Shown piece after piece: positions 1 to 8,060 of a stretch of 64,000 nucleotides of DNA. The stretch comes from Chloroflexota bacterium (lineage in GTDB: Bacteria; Chloroflexota; Ktedonobacteria; Ktedonobacterales; Ktedonobacteraceae): positions 62,001 through 126,000 of the forward strand of contig CADDYT010000003.1 of assembly GCA_902810755.1 (NCBI GenBank), in the 5' to 3' direction. The translations under genes were made by a program, and so were the position numbers. The notes below the pieces were generated by a model that did not search any database, was not told the DNA's origin, and saw nothing but the letters and a program-made list of their open reading frames with translations. Position 1 is the first letter of the stretch. Each line of letters starts with the position of its first letter.

Positions 1-526
1 ACCAGGGCAGGCCGCTATGGTAGAAGGGGTTGTTGAAGGTGTAAAGCAACATGCCATGAAACATCGTGCGGCCAGGGGCGAGAATGATAATGACGGCCAG
101 CGTCTGCGCCAGCAATTTCAGCCAGGGGTTGAGTCCTTTGACATCATCATAGGCATGCACCGCGACAATCAGCGTGGCGGCAGCGATGAGCAGGCAGTAA
201 TCGACCAGCTCTGATGAGATGTGCAGGCCAAAAAGCAGCTGGGACTTATCATTGGGGCCATACCCCGGCGTGTAAAAGAGCAGTGAGGCCAGCAAGAAAG
301 CCAGGAACATGGCAACGCCGCCCAGGCGCGGCACCGCCTTTGTGTGTACCCTGCGTTCGGCGGGTTGATCGAGCCAGCCCTTTCGGAAGCAGACAGCGCG
401 CACGACAAAGGTAAGCAGGTAGGAAAAGAGAAAAGCGCACGCAGCCCCCATGAACAGGGTGGCAATATCGGGCAGCAAGGGGAGCAACAACAGGAATGGG
501 ATATGCATGATGACCGTCTCTATCAT
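1..526 (-). CDS. WecA/TagO/MraY-family undecaprenyl-phosphate sugar-1-phosphate transferase (N-terminal part)
   Basis: The reading frame starts at an ATG at 526 and leaves the window at base 1, so only about 175 N-terminal residues are seen. A first hydrophobic segment (residues 8-27) and others follow, with the family hallmark near residue 60: DQPAERRVHTKAVPRLGG. Further on comes YDDVKGLNPWLKLLAQ, matching the conserved Asp-Asp region of this family. These membrane enzymes transfer GlcNAc-1-P or a related sugar phosphate from UDP-sugar onto undecaprenyl phosphate to begin cell-wall polymer, teichoic-acid or O-antigen synthesis. Which sugar is used cannot be told from this fragment. The ribosome-binding site is weak (GAAGGGC). 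The rest of the gene, including the C-terminal catalytic loops, lies outside the window. Confidence 0.82.
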   Translation of the reverse strand, partial: MIETVIMHIPFLLLLPLLPDIATLFMGAACAFLFSYLLTFVVRAVCFRKGWLDQPAERRVHTKAVPRLGGVAMFLAFLLASLLFYTPGYGPNDKSQLLFGLHISSELVDYCLLIAAATLIVAVHAYDDVKGLNPWLKLLAQTLAVIIILAPGRTMFHGMLLYTFNNPFYHSGLPW

Positions 527-644
527 AAATCTGCCCTTCTACGATACCAATGGACGCGCCGTTTCCCCTCATCCGGCGGTCGAGTCGAGTCCGCTCCTTT
601 GCCCTCGATTATAGCCCTCCCTTCAAGAAAACGCAACCCATCTC

Positions 645-721
645 TGTCATTTTGAGCGAGCGAAGCATCTCCTTGAGCCGAATTAAGCGGCAGGAGATGT
701 TCGTTCCGCTCAGAATGCCAG
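645..721. repeat. dispersed palindrome, family A (TGTCATNCTGAGCG type)
   Basis: Two imperfect arms face each other. The left reads TGTCATTTTGAGCGAGCGAA and the right, on the minus strand, reads TGGCATTCTGAGCGGAACGA. The same core recurs at 2202, 6144, 14189, 32855, 38234, 52045 and 63448. It occupies the 333-base gap between the transferase start and prmC, together with a family C repeat at 768-862. I see no gene in this gap. Confidence 0.75.
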
Positions 722-767
722 GGATGAGGGACTTCTTTCGTATGCAAGAGGGCGTCTGTTCCAGTAT

Positions 768-862
768 CCTCCAGCGCGGTTCAGCGGCCTGGAGCGAGCG
801 GGCGAGGGCCGGGGCGAGCCTGCCGGTCGCCCTGCACCTCCATCCTTACCAACCTCGCTTTA
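768..862 (-). repeat. 95-nt dispersed repeat, family C, copy 1
   Basis: Read on the minus strand, this element begins with the TAA stop codon of prmC (TAAAGCGAGGTTGGTAAGGA). It is collinear with 63336-63430 on the plus strand, which likewise begins at the stop codon of an unrelated gene. The first 62 positions match at about 54. The far end also matches (CTGAACCGCGCTGGAGG against GTGAACCGCCCTGGAGG). Its function is unknown; a 3'-end RNA processing or termination element is possible. Confidence 0.75.
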
Positions 863-1726
863 GAGAGCAATCTGTAACAAACGATCCCAGCCCGTGTAGT
901 CTTTCTGGAAGGTAATGCTGGCGTGGGGCCAGATGGCGCGCGCGATGCGCGTCAGGGCTTCACGCTGCCGGTAGCCAATTTCGAGCAGCAGGACGGCGTG
1001 TTCTTTGAGGACGCCAGGTTGTTGGGCCTCGGTAAAAAACCGTTTGAGCAGGTCCAGGCCGTTGGGGCCGCTGAAGAGGGCGAGATGAGGTTCGTAGGCG
1101 CGCACATCAGGGGCCAGCCCGCTCATTTCCCCTGTGCCAATGTAGGGCAGGTTGGCGGTGATGATATCGACGGCTTCGGGCAGCGGCGCGAGCAGGTCGC
1201 CCGGCAGAAAGCGAATACGCGATTCGACATGGTAGCGTTCGGCGTTGAGGCGGGCGACGGCGAGCGCGTCCGTGGAGATATCGGTGGCGTAGAGATAGGG
1301 CAGGCGCGGCTCCTGCACGGCCAGCGTAACGGGGATGGCGCCGGAGCCGGTGCCGATATCGGCGATAATGGGAACATATGCGCGCGCAAGCAGTTCGCGC
1401 CCGGCAGCCAGCGCGGCCTCTACCAGCAATTCGGTCTCAGGACGCGGGATCAGCACGCGCTTATCGACAAAGAAATCGAGGCCATAGAACTCTTTATGAC
1501 CGGTGAGGTAGGCAACAGGTTCGCCCTGCATGCGGCGTTCGATGAGAGATAGATAGTGTTCGGCCTGTTCCGCCGTCACCTCGCGTTCAGGGTAGGCATA
1601 GAGCAGAGGGCGTTCGAGGCCCAGCACATGACTCAGCAGCACCTGCGCTTCCAGCCGCGCGCTTTCTCGACCGCTCTTCGTTAAACGCTGCATCCCCTGC
1701 GCCAGCACATCCTGAATGGTGGGCAT
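860..1726 (-). CDS. prmC: peptide chain release factor N5-glutamine methyltransferase PrmC/HemK
   Basis: This 288-residue protein methylates the Gln of the GGQ motif in release factors RF1 and RF2, using S-adenosylmethionine. The N-terminal helical domain (about residues 1-80) carries the usual MPTIQDVLAQG start. The Rossmann methyltransferase domain has ADIGTGSGAIPVTLA (motif I) and the substrate-binding NLPY in ITANLPYIG, the common N-[PL]-P-Y signature. A longer frame exists upstream, but the ATG at 1726 has AGGAG just before it and lines up with the family start. It lies 13 bases after the DUF2203 gene, so the two are probably cotranscribed. No prfA is adjacent, unlike the common prfA-prmC arrangement. 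A family C repeat starts at its stop codon. Confidence 0.93.
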   Translation of the reverse strand: MPTIQDVLAQGMQRLTKSGRESARLEAQVLLSHVLGLERPLLYAYPEREVTAEQAEHYLSLIERRMQGEPVAYLTGHKEFYGLDFFVDKRVLIPRPETELLVEAALAAGRELLARAYVPIIADIGTGSGAIPVTLAVQEPRLPYLYATDISTDALAVARLNAERYHVESRIRFLPGDLLAPLPEAVDIITANLPYIGTGEMSGLAPDVRAYEPHLALFSGPNGLDLLKRFFTEAQQPGVLKEHAVLLLEIGYRQREALTRIARAIWPHASITFQKDYTGWDRLLQIAL

Positions 1727-1739
1727 ATCGCTCCTATCT

Positions 1740-2132
1740 CTAAAGTGGCTGGCGACCGGCAAAACCGGTATGGAGATAGTGCCAGTAGTTGATACGCTCC
1801 TCGCCCAGATACCAGCAGAGGTAGATTTCCTGACCGTCACGCAGGCTGAGGAAGTCGATCAGGCCCATATCGGGGTCTTTCAGTTCGCAGCCAAATTCGT
1901 CCAGCTCGGCAGCCAGGCGCTGCAAGGTGCGTATCTGCCCGGTGATCTGCTCTTGCAGCCTGGCCATGCGCCCGTGCAGGTGATGCCCGTTGCCCATTGC
2001 CTGCACCCGCAGCTCATCCAGTTCCTCTTCAGCGCGTTGCAAAGCCTTCCGGCTCTCTTGAATGTTGCGCAGGATGACCGAAATTTGCGGCAACAGGGCT
2101 TCGGCCTCTTCACGGGTAAAATAATGCGCCAT
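1740..2132 (-). CDS. DUF2203 family protein
   Basis: A 130-residue soluble protein beginning MAHYFTREEAEALLPQISVI, the typical DUF2203 start. A charged helical middle (about residues 20-80) is followed by a C-terminal DLIDF-like stretch, here GLIDFLSLRDGQEIYLCWYL, ending with a short Tyr/His-rich segment. The family is widespread in bacteria and has no established biochemical role. I chose the ATG at 2132 because it matches the family's MxxFT start; an ATG 42 bases upstream would add residues that do not fit. It is the first gene of a pair with prmC. Confidence 0.82.
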   Translation of the reverse strand: MAHYFTREEAEALLPQISVILRNIQESRKALQRAEEELDELRVQAMGNGHHLHGRMARLQEQITGQIRTLQRLAAELDEFGCELKDPDMGLIDFLSLRDGQEIYLCWYLGEERINYWHYLHTGFAGRQPL

Positions 2133-2201
2133 ATCCCATCTCTCTTTCTCCTGTTGATGTGCCTGCTCAATCATACCATGCTATGACAAACCACCGCCAA
2201 T

Positions 2202-2233
2202 ATGTCATGCTGAGCGGTCGCTCAGCATGACAT
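2202..2233. repeat. family A palindrome; likely terminator-like hairpin
   Basis: Perfect 15-base arms (ATGTCATGCTGAGCG and its complement) separated by two bases, lying between the stop of the membrane protein at 2260 and the start of the DUF2203 gene. There is no T-run beside it. Confidence 0.8.
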
Positions 2234-2259
2234 GCCCTGATGATTTGTAATGCCTCTCG

Positions 2260-4182
2260 CTATGGCTTAGGCGTCGGCGTTATCACAGGAGCAGGTGTGG
2301 GCGTAGCTGTAGGCGTTGGTGTGCCGGAAGTCGGGCCACCCAGCTTGATGCTCAGGTCATCGAAAGTGGTGAAGTTTTCGACGGTGCCGCCGGTGTTCAG
2401 GTAGGTGCCGGTGACGACATCGCCCGGCTGCACAAGCGGCAGTTTGGGCGAGAGCGAGAGGTTGGCCGTAAAGATCACATTCTGGCCCGCAATCTGGATA
2501 TAGTAGACGGTGGCGGTACTCTGCTGCACGGAAGAGATGCGCAATACCTTACCCATCACGGTCTGTGTCGTCCCGCCGGTGGGCGCGCCAGATGCGTTAT
2601 TTCCCTGCGAGGTCAGCCATTGCTGGTAGTCCTGCAAGGCCTGCCCCAGCGTCGGCTCAAATTGCACGTTGCTGCCGTTCAGGTTGCGCGCATCGACAAT
2701 GCCCACATCCTGGAAGATGTCCCCGCTGCTGGCACTCTGCACAAAGATGGCCACCCAGGTGGGCGTGTTGTAAATCTGGTACAACTGGATGCTCGCCACG
2801 TTATAGCCGCGAATATTAGCGCGGGTAGACTGGATGGTATCCTGTACGTTGCTGCCGATGCCCAGGCCAGAGAGGGGATAGAAAAAGCCCTGGTTTTTGT
2901 GGGTATCGAAGAGAAAGACGCCCGTACTGGAATTATCGTTTGAAGACGCCGAGGTCATGGGAACCAGCCAGACCGGCTGATCGACATTGTTGTAGAGCAA
3001 CTGTGGGTCGCTGGCGGGGCTCTGCTGGCCCGCGCCGGAGGGGTTGAACCAGGGCGCAGCGTGGTAGAGGCCCCACCATGTCAGGTACTGCGTCACTGTG
3101 CTGGCCGGCATCACGCGATCCACCCAGGAGGGAACGTCCTGCGGCCTGTAGACCTGGATCGCGCCGGTGTGGGCATCGACGAGCAGCACCTGGCTCAGCA
3201 CGTTGCCGGTGTAGCCGCGCGTTGGCTGCATGATGGAGATTGTCCAGTAGGGGTGAAGCTGGTCGTTCAGTTCCAGCGTAGGGTCAACCAGATTGCCATA
3301 GGTGTAGCCGCTCAGGTAGACGTGGCGCAGCAGGTCCTGATTCAAAATTGCCCCCGGCAGGTAGGCAAGAGAAGAACCGGGCAGATTCTGATTGGTGTAG
3401 AGCTGCGGCACCGCCTGCGGGTTCTCGGCATCGACGACGACGAAGCCAGGCGTAGAAGAGTTGCTCAAATTGACAAAGATGTTGTTGTAGACCAGCGGCG
3501 CTACGTAGTAGAGGTGATGGTTGATCGATTGCAGCGTATAACTGGAAGGATCAATGCTATACGCCGAACCCAGGTTCTGCCCGTTGGAGCCAAGTATCTG
3601 TTGCCCCTTGTAAGACGCCACGCTCTGACTGACCAGCACGATATGGCCGGGGTCGGTCGGCGGCAGCGTGGGCGATTTCTCCATCGTGATATTGGGAATA
3701 GCGGCCAGCGCCTTCGCGTTGCTATCAAACCAGGTCGTGAAGACGACGATCAGGCCGCCGACAACGATGGCGATAACGCCCACAAAAATCAGACCGAAGA
3801 TGCCAGCCGCGATGGCCCCACGCGAGGCTTGCGAAGAAACTGAAAGATCAGGACGATTGCCCCGCGACCGCCCCTGGCTCGCGGCGGAAGCTTCCTCCAA
3901 CGCCTGCAAAGCCGGTCGCGCAAAGGCGAACAGATTCGCAATACTGCTGATTGCCAGCGGCCAGAGCAGCCATTGCCAGCCGCCAAAAGGACCGGTCAGG
4001 GCAGGCTCTGCGAAGTAGAGGATGGCGAGGCAAAGGATGAAGTTGAAGACAAAGTACCAGGCAAACCACCTGAAAAACTTCTGCGCCACAAACTTCTCCC
4101 GCCTGCCAAAACCAAGCCGCCCTATGGTCAGGATCGCCATGACGATGATTGCTCCAATCAACGCCAGCAAGACGATAATCAT
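2260..4182 (-). CDS. multi-pass membrane protein with large extracytoplasmic domain, function unknown
   Basis: A 640-residue protein. Four hydrophobic segments lie in the first 190 residues: MIIVLLALIGAIIVMAILTI, then segments at about 40-60 and 75-95, and a strong one at about 140-165. About 450 extracytoplasmic residues follow, rich in Asn, Ser, Gln and Tyr, with phrases such as VVDAENPQAVPQLY and LLVDAHTGAIQVYRPQDVP that suggest a beta-rich fold. A short OB-like segment (GKVLRISSVQQSTATVYYIQ) comes near the end, and the tail is a Thr-Pro repeat. The ATG at 4182 has AGGAG nine bases upstream. I do not recognise the family. Its divergent neighbour is the drug exporter, but nothing ties them functionally. 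The Thr/Pro tail resembles those of other surface proteins in this window. Confidence 0.7.
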   Translation of the reverse strand: MIIVLLALIGAIIVMAILTIGRLGFGRREKFVAQKFFRWFAWYFVFNFILCLAILYFAEPALTGPFGGWQWLLWPLAISSIANLFAFARPALQALEEASAASQGRSRGNRPDLSVSSQASRGAIAAGIFGLIFVGVIAIVVGGLIVVFTTWFDSNAKALAAIPNITMEKSPTLPPTDPGHIVLVSQSVASYKGQQILGSNGQNLGSAYSIDPSSYTLQSINHHLYYVAPLVYNNIFVNLSNSSTPGFVVVDAENPQAVPQLYTNQNLPGSSLAYLPGAILNQDLLRHVYLSGYTYGNLVDPTLELNDQLHPYWTISIMQPTRGYTGNVLSQVLLVDAHTGAIQVYRPQDVPSWVDRVMPASTVTQYLTWWGLYHAAPWFNPSGAGQQSPASDPQLLYNNVDQPVWLVPMTSASSNDNSSTGVFLFDTHKNQGFFYPLSGLGIGSNVQDTIQSTRANIRGYNVASIQLYQIYNTPTWVAIFVQSASSGDIFQDVGIVDARNLNGSNVQFEPTLGQALQDYQQWLTSQGNNASGAPTGGTTQTVMGKVLRISSVQQSTATVYYIQIAGQNVIFTANLSLSPKLPLVQPGDVVTGTYLNTGGTVENFTTFDDLSIKLGGPTSGTPTPTATPTPAPVITPTPKP

Positions 4183-4363
4183 GATACCTCTCCTGAAATC
4201 TATTTTTAAAGGATCAATGTAACGATGCCAACTCTTGAAGCCGGGTCGCTCTCGACGAAACGCCATCAAACCCCGGCTCTCACAGAGCGCGTATTGTTCC
4301 TGCTTTTGACCTGCACAATACCCGCTCTCTTTTCTCGCTCTATTGTAGTGTACGCAGGGAGTC

Positions 4364-4392
4364 TTGACAAGCAAAAAATTATCAGGTATTCT
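4364..4392 (+). promoter_or_regulatory. sigma-70-type promoter of the DHA2 exporter
   Basis: TTGACA at 4364-4369, a 17-base spacer, then TATTCT at 4387-4392. The predicted start of transcription falls at about 4399, so the operator at 4401 lies just downstream. Confidence 0.65.
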
Positions 4393-4400
4393 TCTCCTAT

Positions 4401-4418
4401 ATTGACTAATATATCAAT
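4401..4418. promoter_or_regulatory. palindromic operator shared with the tetR promoter
   Basis: ATTGA-N8-TCAAT immediately after the exporter's -10 box. The minus strand of the tetR promoter (6999-7016) carries the same arms and spacing. Aligned, the two sites share 13 of 16 positions: TTGACNNATNTATCAA. Confidence 0.65.
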
Positions 4419-4434
4419 CAAAAGAAGGGGTATA

Positions 4435-6108
4435 ATGCAAGATATACCATCAAGCAGTAAGGCTGATGCCACTGATAGGAACGCTGAAGGGGACACCAGG
4501 CAGCGGGAGGAAAATGGCAAGTCATACCTTTATTCACGACGCGAAACGATTTTCACCATGATCGGTGTGATGTTGGTGCTTTTTCTCGCCACACTTGATC
4601 AAACGATTGTCAGCACGGCTACGCCGCGCATCATTGCCGACCTGCAAGGCTTTGACCGCATCGCCTGGGTCTCAACGGCCTACCTGTTGACTTCAACGGT
4701 GATGATACCGATTTATGGCAAGCTCTCCGATCTATTCGGGCGCAAGCTGTTATTCCTATGCGGCATCGTGATCTTTCTTATCGGCTCCACACTTTCCGGG
4801 GCTGCAACTTCTATTGACCAGTTGATCCTGTTTCGCGGCTTCCAGGGTCTGGGGGCCGGGGCGCTGCAACCACTGGCTGTTGCCATCGTCGGCGACCTGT
4901 TCTCACCTCGCGAACGTGGACGCTGGCAGGGTCTGACGGGCAGCATGTACGCGCTGGCAGCTATTGTCGGCCCGGCTGTCGGCGGCTGGCTCACCGACCA
5001 TACCACGTGGCGCTGGGTGTTTTATGTCAATATCCCCGTCGGCATCGTCGCCTTACTGGTCTTGATCTGCCTCATGCCAGCGTTGCGTAGTCGGGAAAAA
5101 GCGGTCGACATCGATTATATCGGTTTCATCCTGCTGGTCCTTGGCACCGTACCATTGCTGATAGGCTTTACGATCGCGGGTTCGCAGTATACCTGGCTTT
5201 CACTGCAGGTGCCTGGCCTCTTCGGCAGTGCCCTCATCCTGCTGGCCCTGCTGGTAGCACATGGAGTACACTGGGAGCGGCAGGGAAAAGAACCCATTTT
5301 CGAGCCGGGCTTGTTTAAAAGTAGCGCCCGCATCTTTGGCGTCTCCATCATCGTGACAGTGATCTTCAGCATCAGTCTCTTTGGCAGCTCCTTCGGCATT
5401 CCCCTCTTCATCCAGGGTGTTACCGGCGCATCCGCCATCAACAGCGGCCTGGTGCTGATGCCGTTCATGCTCACAGCAATTGGGGGCAGTATCCTGGCCG
5501 GGCAGTTGATCTCGTGGAAGGGCAGGTACAAATGGATTGCTATAGCAGGACTGGCTATAGCGGTCGCGGGAACGCTGCTGCTGGTCAGGCTGAGTGTGCA
5601 TTCGAGTAATGCCGATGTGCTGATTGCTATGCTCGTGCTGGGTCTGGGCGTTGGTTCCGGCATGGCAGTCTACACTACCGCCGTGCAAAATGCACTGCCG
5701 CAAAAGATCGGACAGGCCACCTCAGCCATCGTCTTCTTCAGACAGCTTGGCGGAACGATCGGGCTGGCGGCGATGGGATCGGTTCTGACCTCAAGCTACG
5801 TTCCAGCCTTCCACAACGCCCTCCCAGCCGCGCTTCGTCAGGGGTTGCCCCCACAGGTGCTGGCGACTTTCGACAACCCGCTCATCCTGCTTTCACCGGA
5901 TGCGTCGGTACACCTACATGCTCGCTTTGCTGCTTACGGAGCGGGGGGCAGTAGCATTTTTGACAGCATCCTCGGAGCAGTCAAAATCGGGCTGGCGCAG
6001 AGCCTGCACAACGTCTTCGTCCTCTGTCTCGTAACCATCATCTTCGGCCTGCTCTCTGTGTTTTTCCTCAAAGAGATACCACTGAGGACGAAACGCCCCC
6101 TCGAATAG
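4435..6108 (+). CDS. MFS drug:H+ antiporter, DHA2 family (14-TMS, EmrB/QacA-like)
   Basis: A 557-residue integral membrane exporter, the usual size for 14-helix DHA2 proteins. A hydrophilic N-terminus of about 40 residues precedes the first helix. Helix 1 holds FLATLDQTIVSTATPRI, the DHA2 motif D1. The loop between helices 2 and 3 holds GKLSDLFGRKLLFL, which is motif A. Helix 5 holds the motif C-like stretch GPAVGGWLTDHTTWRWVFYV, after RGFQGLGAGALQPLA in helix 4. Such pumps expel lipophilic antibiotics, dyes or biocides using the proton gradient; the substrate here is unknown. I chose the ATG at 4435, with GAAGGGG just before it; a longer in-frame start at 4225 would cross the promoter and operator. 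It is probably repressed by the TetR protein encoded at 6381-6980. Confidence 0.9.
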   Translation: MQDIPSSSKADATDRNAEGDTRQREENGKSYLYSRRETIFTMIGVMLVLFLATLDQTIVSTATPRIIADLQGFDRIAWVSTAYLLTSTVMIPIYGKLSDLFGRKLLFLCGIVIFLIGSTLSGAATSIDQLILFRGFQGLGAGALQPLAVAIVGDLFSPRERGRWQGLTGSMYALAAIVGPAVGGWLTDHTTWRWVFYVNIPVGIVALLVLICLMPALRSREKAVDIDYIGFILLVLGTVPLLIGFTIAGSQYTWLSLQVPGLFGSALILLALLVAHGVHWERQGKEPIFEPGLFKSSARIFGVSIIVTVIFSISLFGSSFGIPLFIQGVTGASAINSGLVLMPFMLTAIGGSILAGQLISWKGRYKWIAIAGLAIAVAGTLLLVRLSVHSSNADVLIAMLVLGLGVGSGMAVYTTAVQNALPQKIGQATSAIVFFRQLGGTIGLAAMGSVLTSSYVPAFHNALPAALRQGLPPQVLATFDNPLILLSPDASVHLHARFAAYGAGGSSIFDSILGAVKIGLAQSLHNVFVLCLVTIIFGLLSVFFLKEIPLRTKRPLE

Positions 6109-6143
6109 GGCTACAACATGCTATGAGAAGCGTCCCCTGACCT

Positions 6144-6202
6144 ACCTGTCATGCGGAGCGGCACTCAGCCTTTAGCCCTGAGTGCCGCTCCGCATGACAG
6201 GT
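6144..6202. terminator. family A palindrome acting as a terminator-like hairpin after the exporter
   Basis: Perfect 25-base arms (starting ACCTGTCATGCGGAGCGGCA) with a 9-base loop lie between two converging genes, the MFS exporter and tetR. A TTTTTT run follows at about 6212-6217. The core belongs to the TGTCATNCTGAGCG family. The rest of the 6109-6380 gap shows nothing coding. Confidence 0.7.
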
Positions 6203-6380
6203 GAAGGAGCCTTTTTTACGTCATGTCACAAACAAGTTGCCAGACATCTAATGCTCTCATGCCTTTGCACTTGATCTTCTCGAGTTTTATAATATGCTTC
6301 CCGCGAAGGAAGACGAGAGGAAGCTGCGGGAACCAGGCACCTTTCCAGTCTTCTATCTGGAATTGAATTTGGGATCGAAA

Positions 6381-6980
6381 TCAGGGTTTCAAAATGTGAA
6401 GAATGGTGTCGAGATCAGGAAGGTCATGGGAGAGCGCGTTATAGAATGTACGCTCTACTGCTAGCCCTTGCAAGCAGGCAGCGAAGACACTTGCCAGGTA
6501 GTCTGCGTTGCCCGCGACCACCTGGCCTGCCGCTTGCCCCTCGGCAATAAGCTGCCTCAAGGTATCATGTAACATTTTGCTCTGTTCTATCGCCCTCTCA
6601 CGCACCTGCTGTGGCACCGCTTCACTCGTGAAAGCCTGCAACACAATCATCGCAAATTCTGGTTCGTCTTTCAATCCTTCGAGAATTTGCGCACCAAGCC
6701 AGAAGATGCGCTCCCAGGGGGTAGCAGGCATCGAGTAAGCTTGCTCCATCAGCCTGACAGTACCAGCCAGCGCCTTTTCCACCAGCGTGGCAAAAATCTC
6801 TTCCTTATTCTTAAAGTAGTGATAGGCAAGACCATAGCTGATGTCGGCAGCACTGGCAATATCGTTCATTTTTGTCGCCATCAGGCCTCTGTGCGCAAAA
6901 AGCTTGCGCGCCGCGTCAAGAATGTGCTGCTTCTGCTCTTCACGAATGCGCTGATTCGTCTCTTCCGTCCGTGGCGGCAT
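6381..6980 (-). CDS. TetR/AcrR family transcriptional repressor
   Basis: A 199-residue one-component regulator. The N-terminal TetR helix-turn-helix is clear: ILDAARKLFAHRGLMATKM, then DIASAADISYGLAYHYFKNK ending in KEEIF. The C-terminal ligand-binding region (about residues 70-199) is helical and of the usual variable type. The ATG at 6980 (MPPRTEETNQR) is preferred; an upstream in-frame ATG at 7058 would place the operator inside the gene. Its promoter and that of the DHA2 exporter each carry an ATTGA-N8-TCAAT palindrome just downstream of the -10 box. The protein therefore probably represses both itself and the pump, and is relieved by a pump substrate. That is inference from shared sites. 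Confidence 0.9.
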   Translation of the reverse strand: MPPRTEETNQRIREEQKQHILDAARKLFAHRGLMATKMNDIASAADISYGLAYHYFKNKEEIFATLVEKALAGTVRLMEQAYSMPATPWERIFWLGAQILEGLKDEPEFAMIVLQAFTSEAVPQQVRERAIEQSKMLHDTLRQLIAEGQAAGQVVAGNADYLASVFAACLQGLAVERTFYNALSHDLPDLDTILHILKP

Positions 6981-6998
6981 AACGTAATACTCTCTATG

Positions 6999-7016
6999 AT
7001 TGATAAATGGGTCAAT
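6999..7016. promoter_or_regulatory. palindromic operator in the tetR promoter
   Basis: ATTGA-N8-TCAAT, 18 bases upstream of the tetR start codon and downstream of its -10 box. It is the partner of the site at 4401-4418. Confidence 0.65.
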
Positions 7017-7024
7017 ATAGCTGT

Positions 7025-7054
7025 AGTTTATATCATGCTTTCCCCCCCTGTCAA
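7025..7054 (-). promoter_or_regulatory. sigma-70-type promoter of tetR
   Basis: On the minus strand, TTGACA (7054-7049), an 18-base spacer and TAAACT (7030-7025). It sits just after the stop codon of the upstream phosphoesterase gene, so tetR has its own promoter. Confidence 0.6.
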
Positions 7055-7071
7055 GCAATGGCGAGGGTGTG

Positions 7072-8019
7072 CTACCCTGACGTGAGCTGGTAGCGTTTCA
7101 GGCCCTTCTTTCTGTCCAGTTCAAAGAGCGCACCGTGCAGGATGCCTTCGCCGTAGGCGCTGCCGGGGTTGATGCAGACAGTTTTGCCGATCTTGACAAG
7201 GCCACGCGATTCGTGAATATGGCCGTGCAGGGCCAGCAAGGGCTGGTAGCGTTCGATGACGTTGCGCACGGCCTGCGAACCGGCGGGGCCTGTGAGAAGT
7301 GTACCGCCCTGGATCACGGGGCGCAGTTGCTCATCGACAAGCGGCGCAGTATCGATGGCGGTCTGGATGGGAGGGACATGCAGGTTGAAGATAGAACGAG
7401 CTGGCTGCTCTAGCTGGCTGATCTGCTGCTCCAGGTGGCGCTGGAGCGCTTCCTCCGCCATCTCTCGCGGCGAATGCCAGGGAGTGGGGTTGGCGAAACC
7501 GCAGGAGAGCATCTGAAAGCCCTCCCCCAGTTCCACGATGCGGTCTTCGGGATCGACTACCAGCGGCGACTTCGCCAGAATTTCTCGTAATACCGGCTCG
7601 TCATCATTGCCCAGCATGACGTAGAGTCGTATACCCTTGCCGCTCAATCGCTCCTCGGCCAGACGCATCCAGCGTTCCAGCGTCTCCGCCATCACCCTGA
7701 GAAAGAGCGCATCTATCGCCTGTTGATCGTCTCGCACGGCGGCGAATTCATCCTCGCTCATACGATAGGGGTACTGCCCGAGGTCGCGCACGCGGCGCTC
7801 AAGGGCGGACAACTCGTCTTCCCTGAAGGTGCGCTCTCCAGCGATAGCGGGCGCGTAAAAGCTGTCGCCATGACGCACAATGGGAACAACGGCTTTCCCG
7901 GCGATATCGCCGCCCATAATCAAGACCTCAACACCATAAAAGCTGGCAGCGTTGACAAACTTGCGCCAGAGCAACTCCGAGCCGTGGATATCGGAAGCGT
8001 AAAAAGATTTGAAACTCAA
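7072..8019 (-). CDS. calcineurin-like metallophosphoesterase
   Basis: A 315-residue cytoplasmic protein with the metallophosphoesterase motifs in order: SDIHG (residues 9-13), GGDIAGK (about 36-42), GNDDEP (near 161-166) and LHGHIHESRG (near 264-273), then CINPGSAYGEG. These residues coordinate two metal ions that hydrolyse phosphate esters. The substrate is unknown. Translation appears to begin at a TTG at 8019, with AGGAG upstream; no in-frame ATG lies before the first metal motif. It is the last gene of the probable five-gene minus-strand operon with the permease and PfkB-SIS fusion, 41 bases after the LOG-family gene. A role in that pathway is possible but not shown. Confidence 0.85.
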   Translation of the reverse strand: MSFKSFYASDIHGSELLWRKFVNAASFYGVEVLIMGGDIAGKAVVPIVRHGDSFYAPAIAGERTFREDELSALERRVRDLGQYPYRMSEDEFAAVRDDQQAIDALFLRVMAETLERWMRLAEERLSGKGIRLYVMLGNDDEPVLREILAKSPLVVDPEDRIVELGEGFQMLSCGFANPTPWHSPREMAEEALQRHLEQQISQLEQPARSIFNLHVPPIQTAIDTAPLVDEQLRPVIQGGTLLTGPAGSQAVRNVIERYQPLLALHGHIHESRGLVKIGKTVCINPGSAYGEGILHGALFELDRKKGLKRYQLTSG

Positions 8020-8060
8020 GATAGAACTCTCCTGTCTCTCAGGCCGCTGGAAGAGGACGC

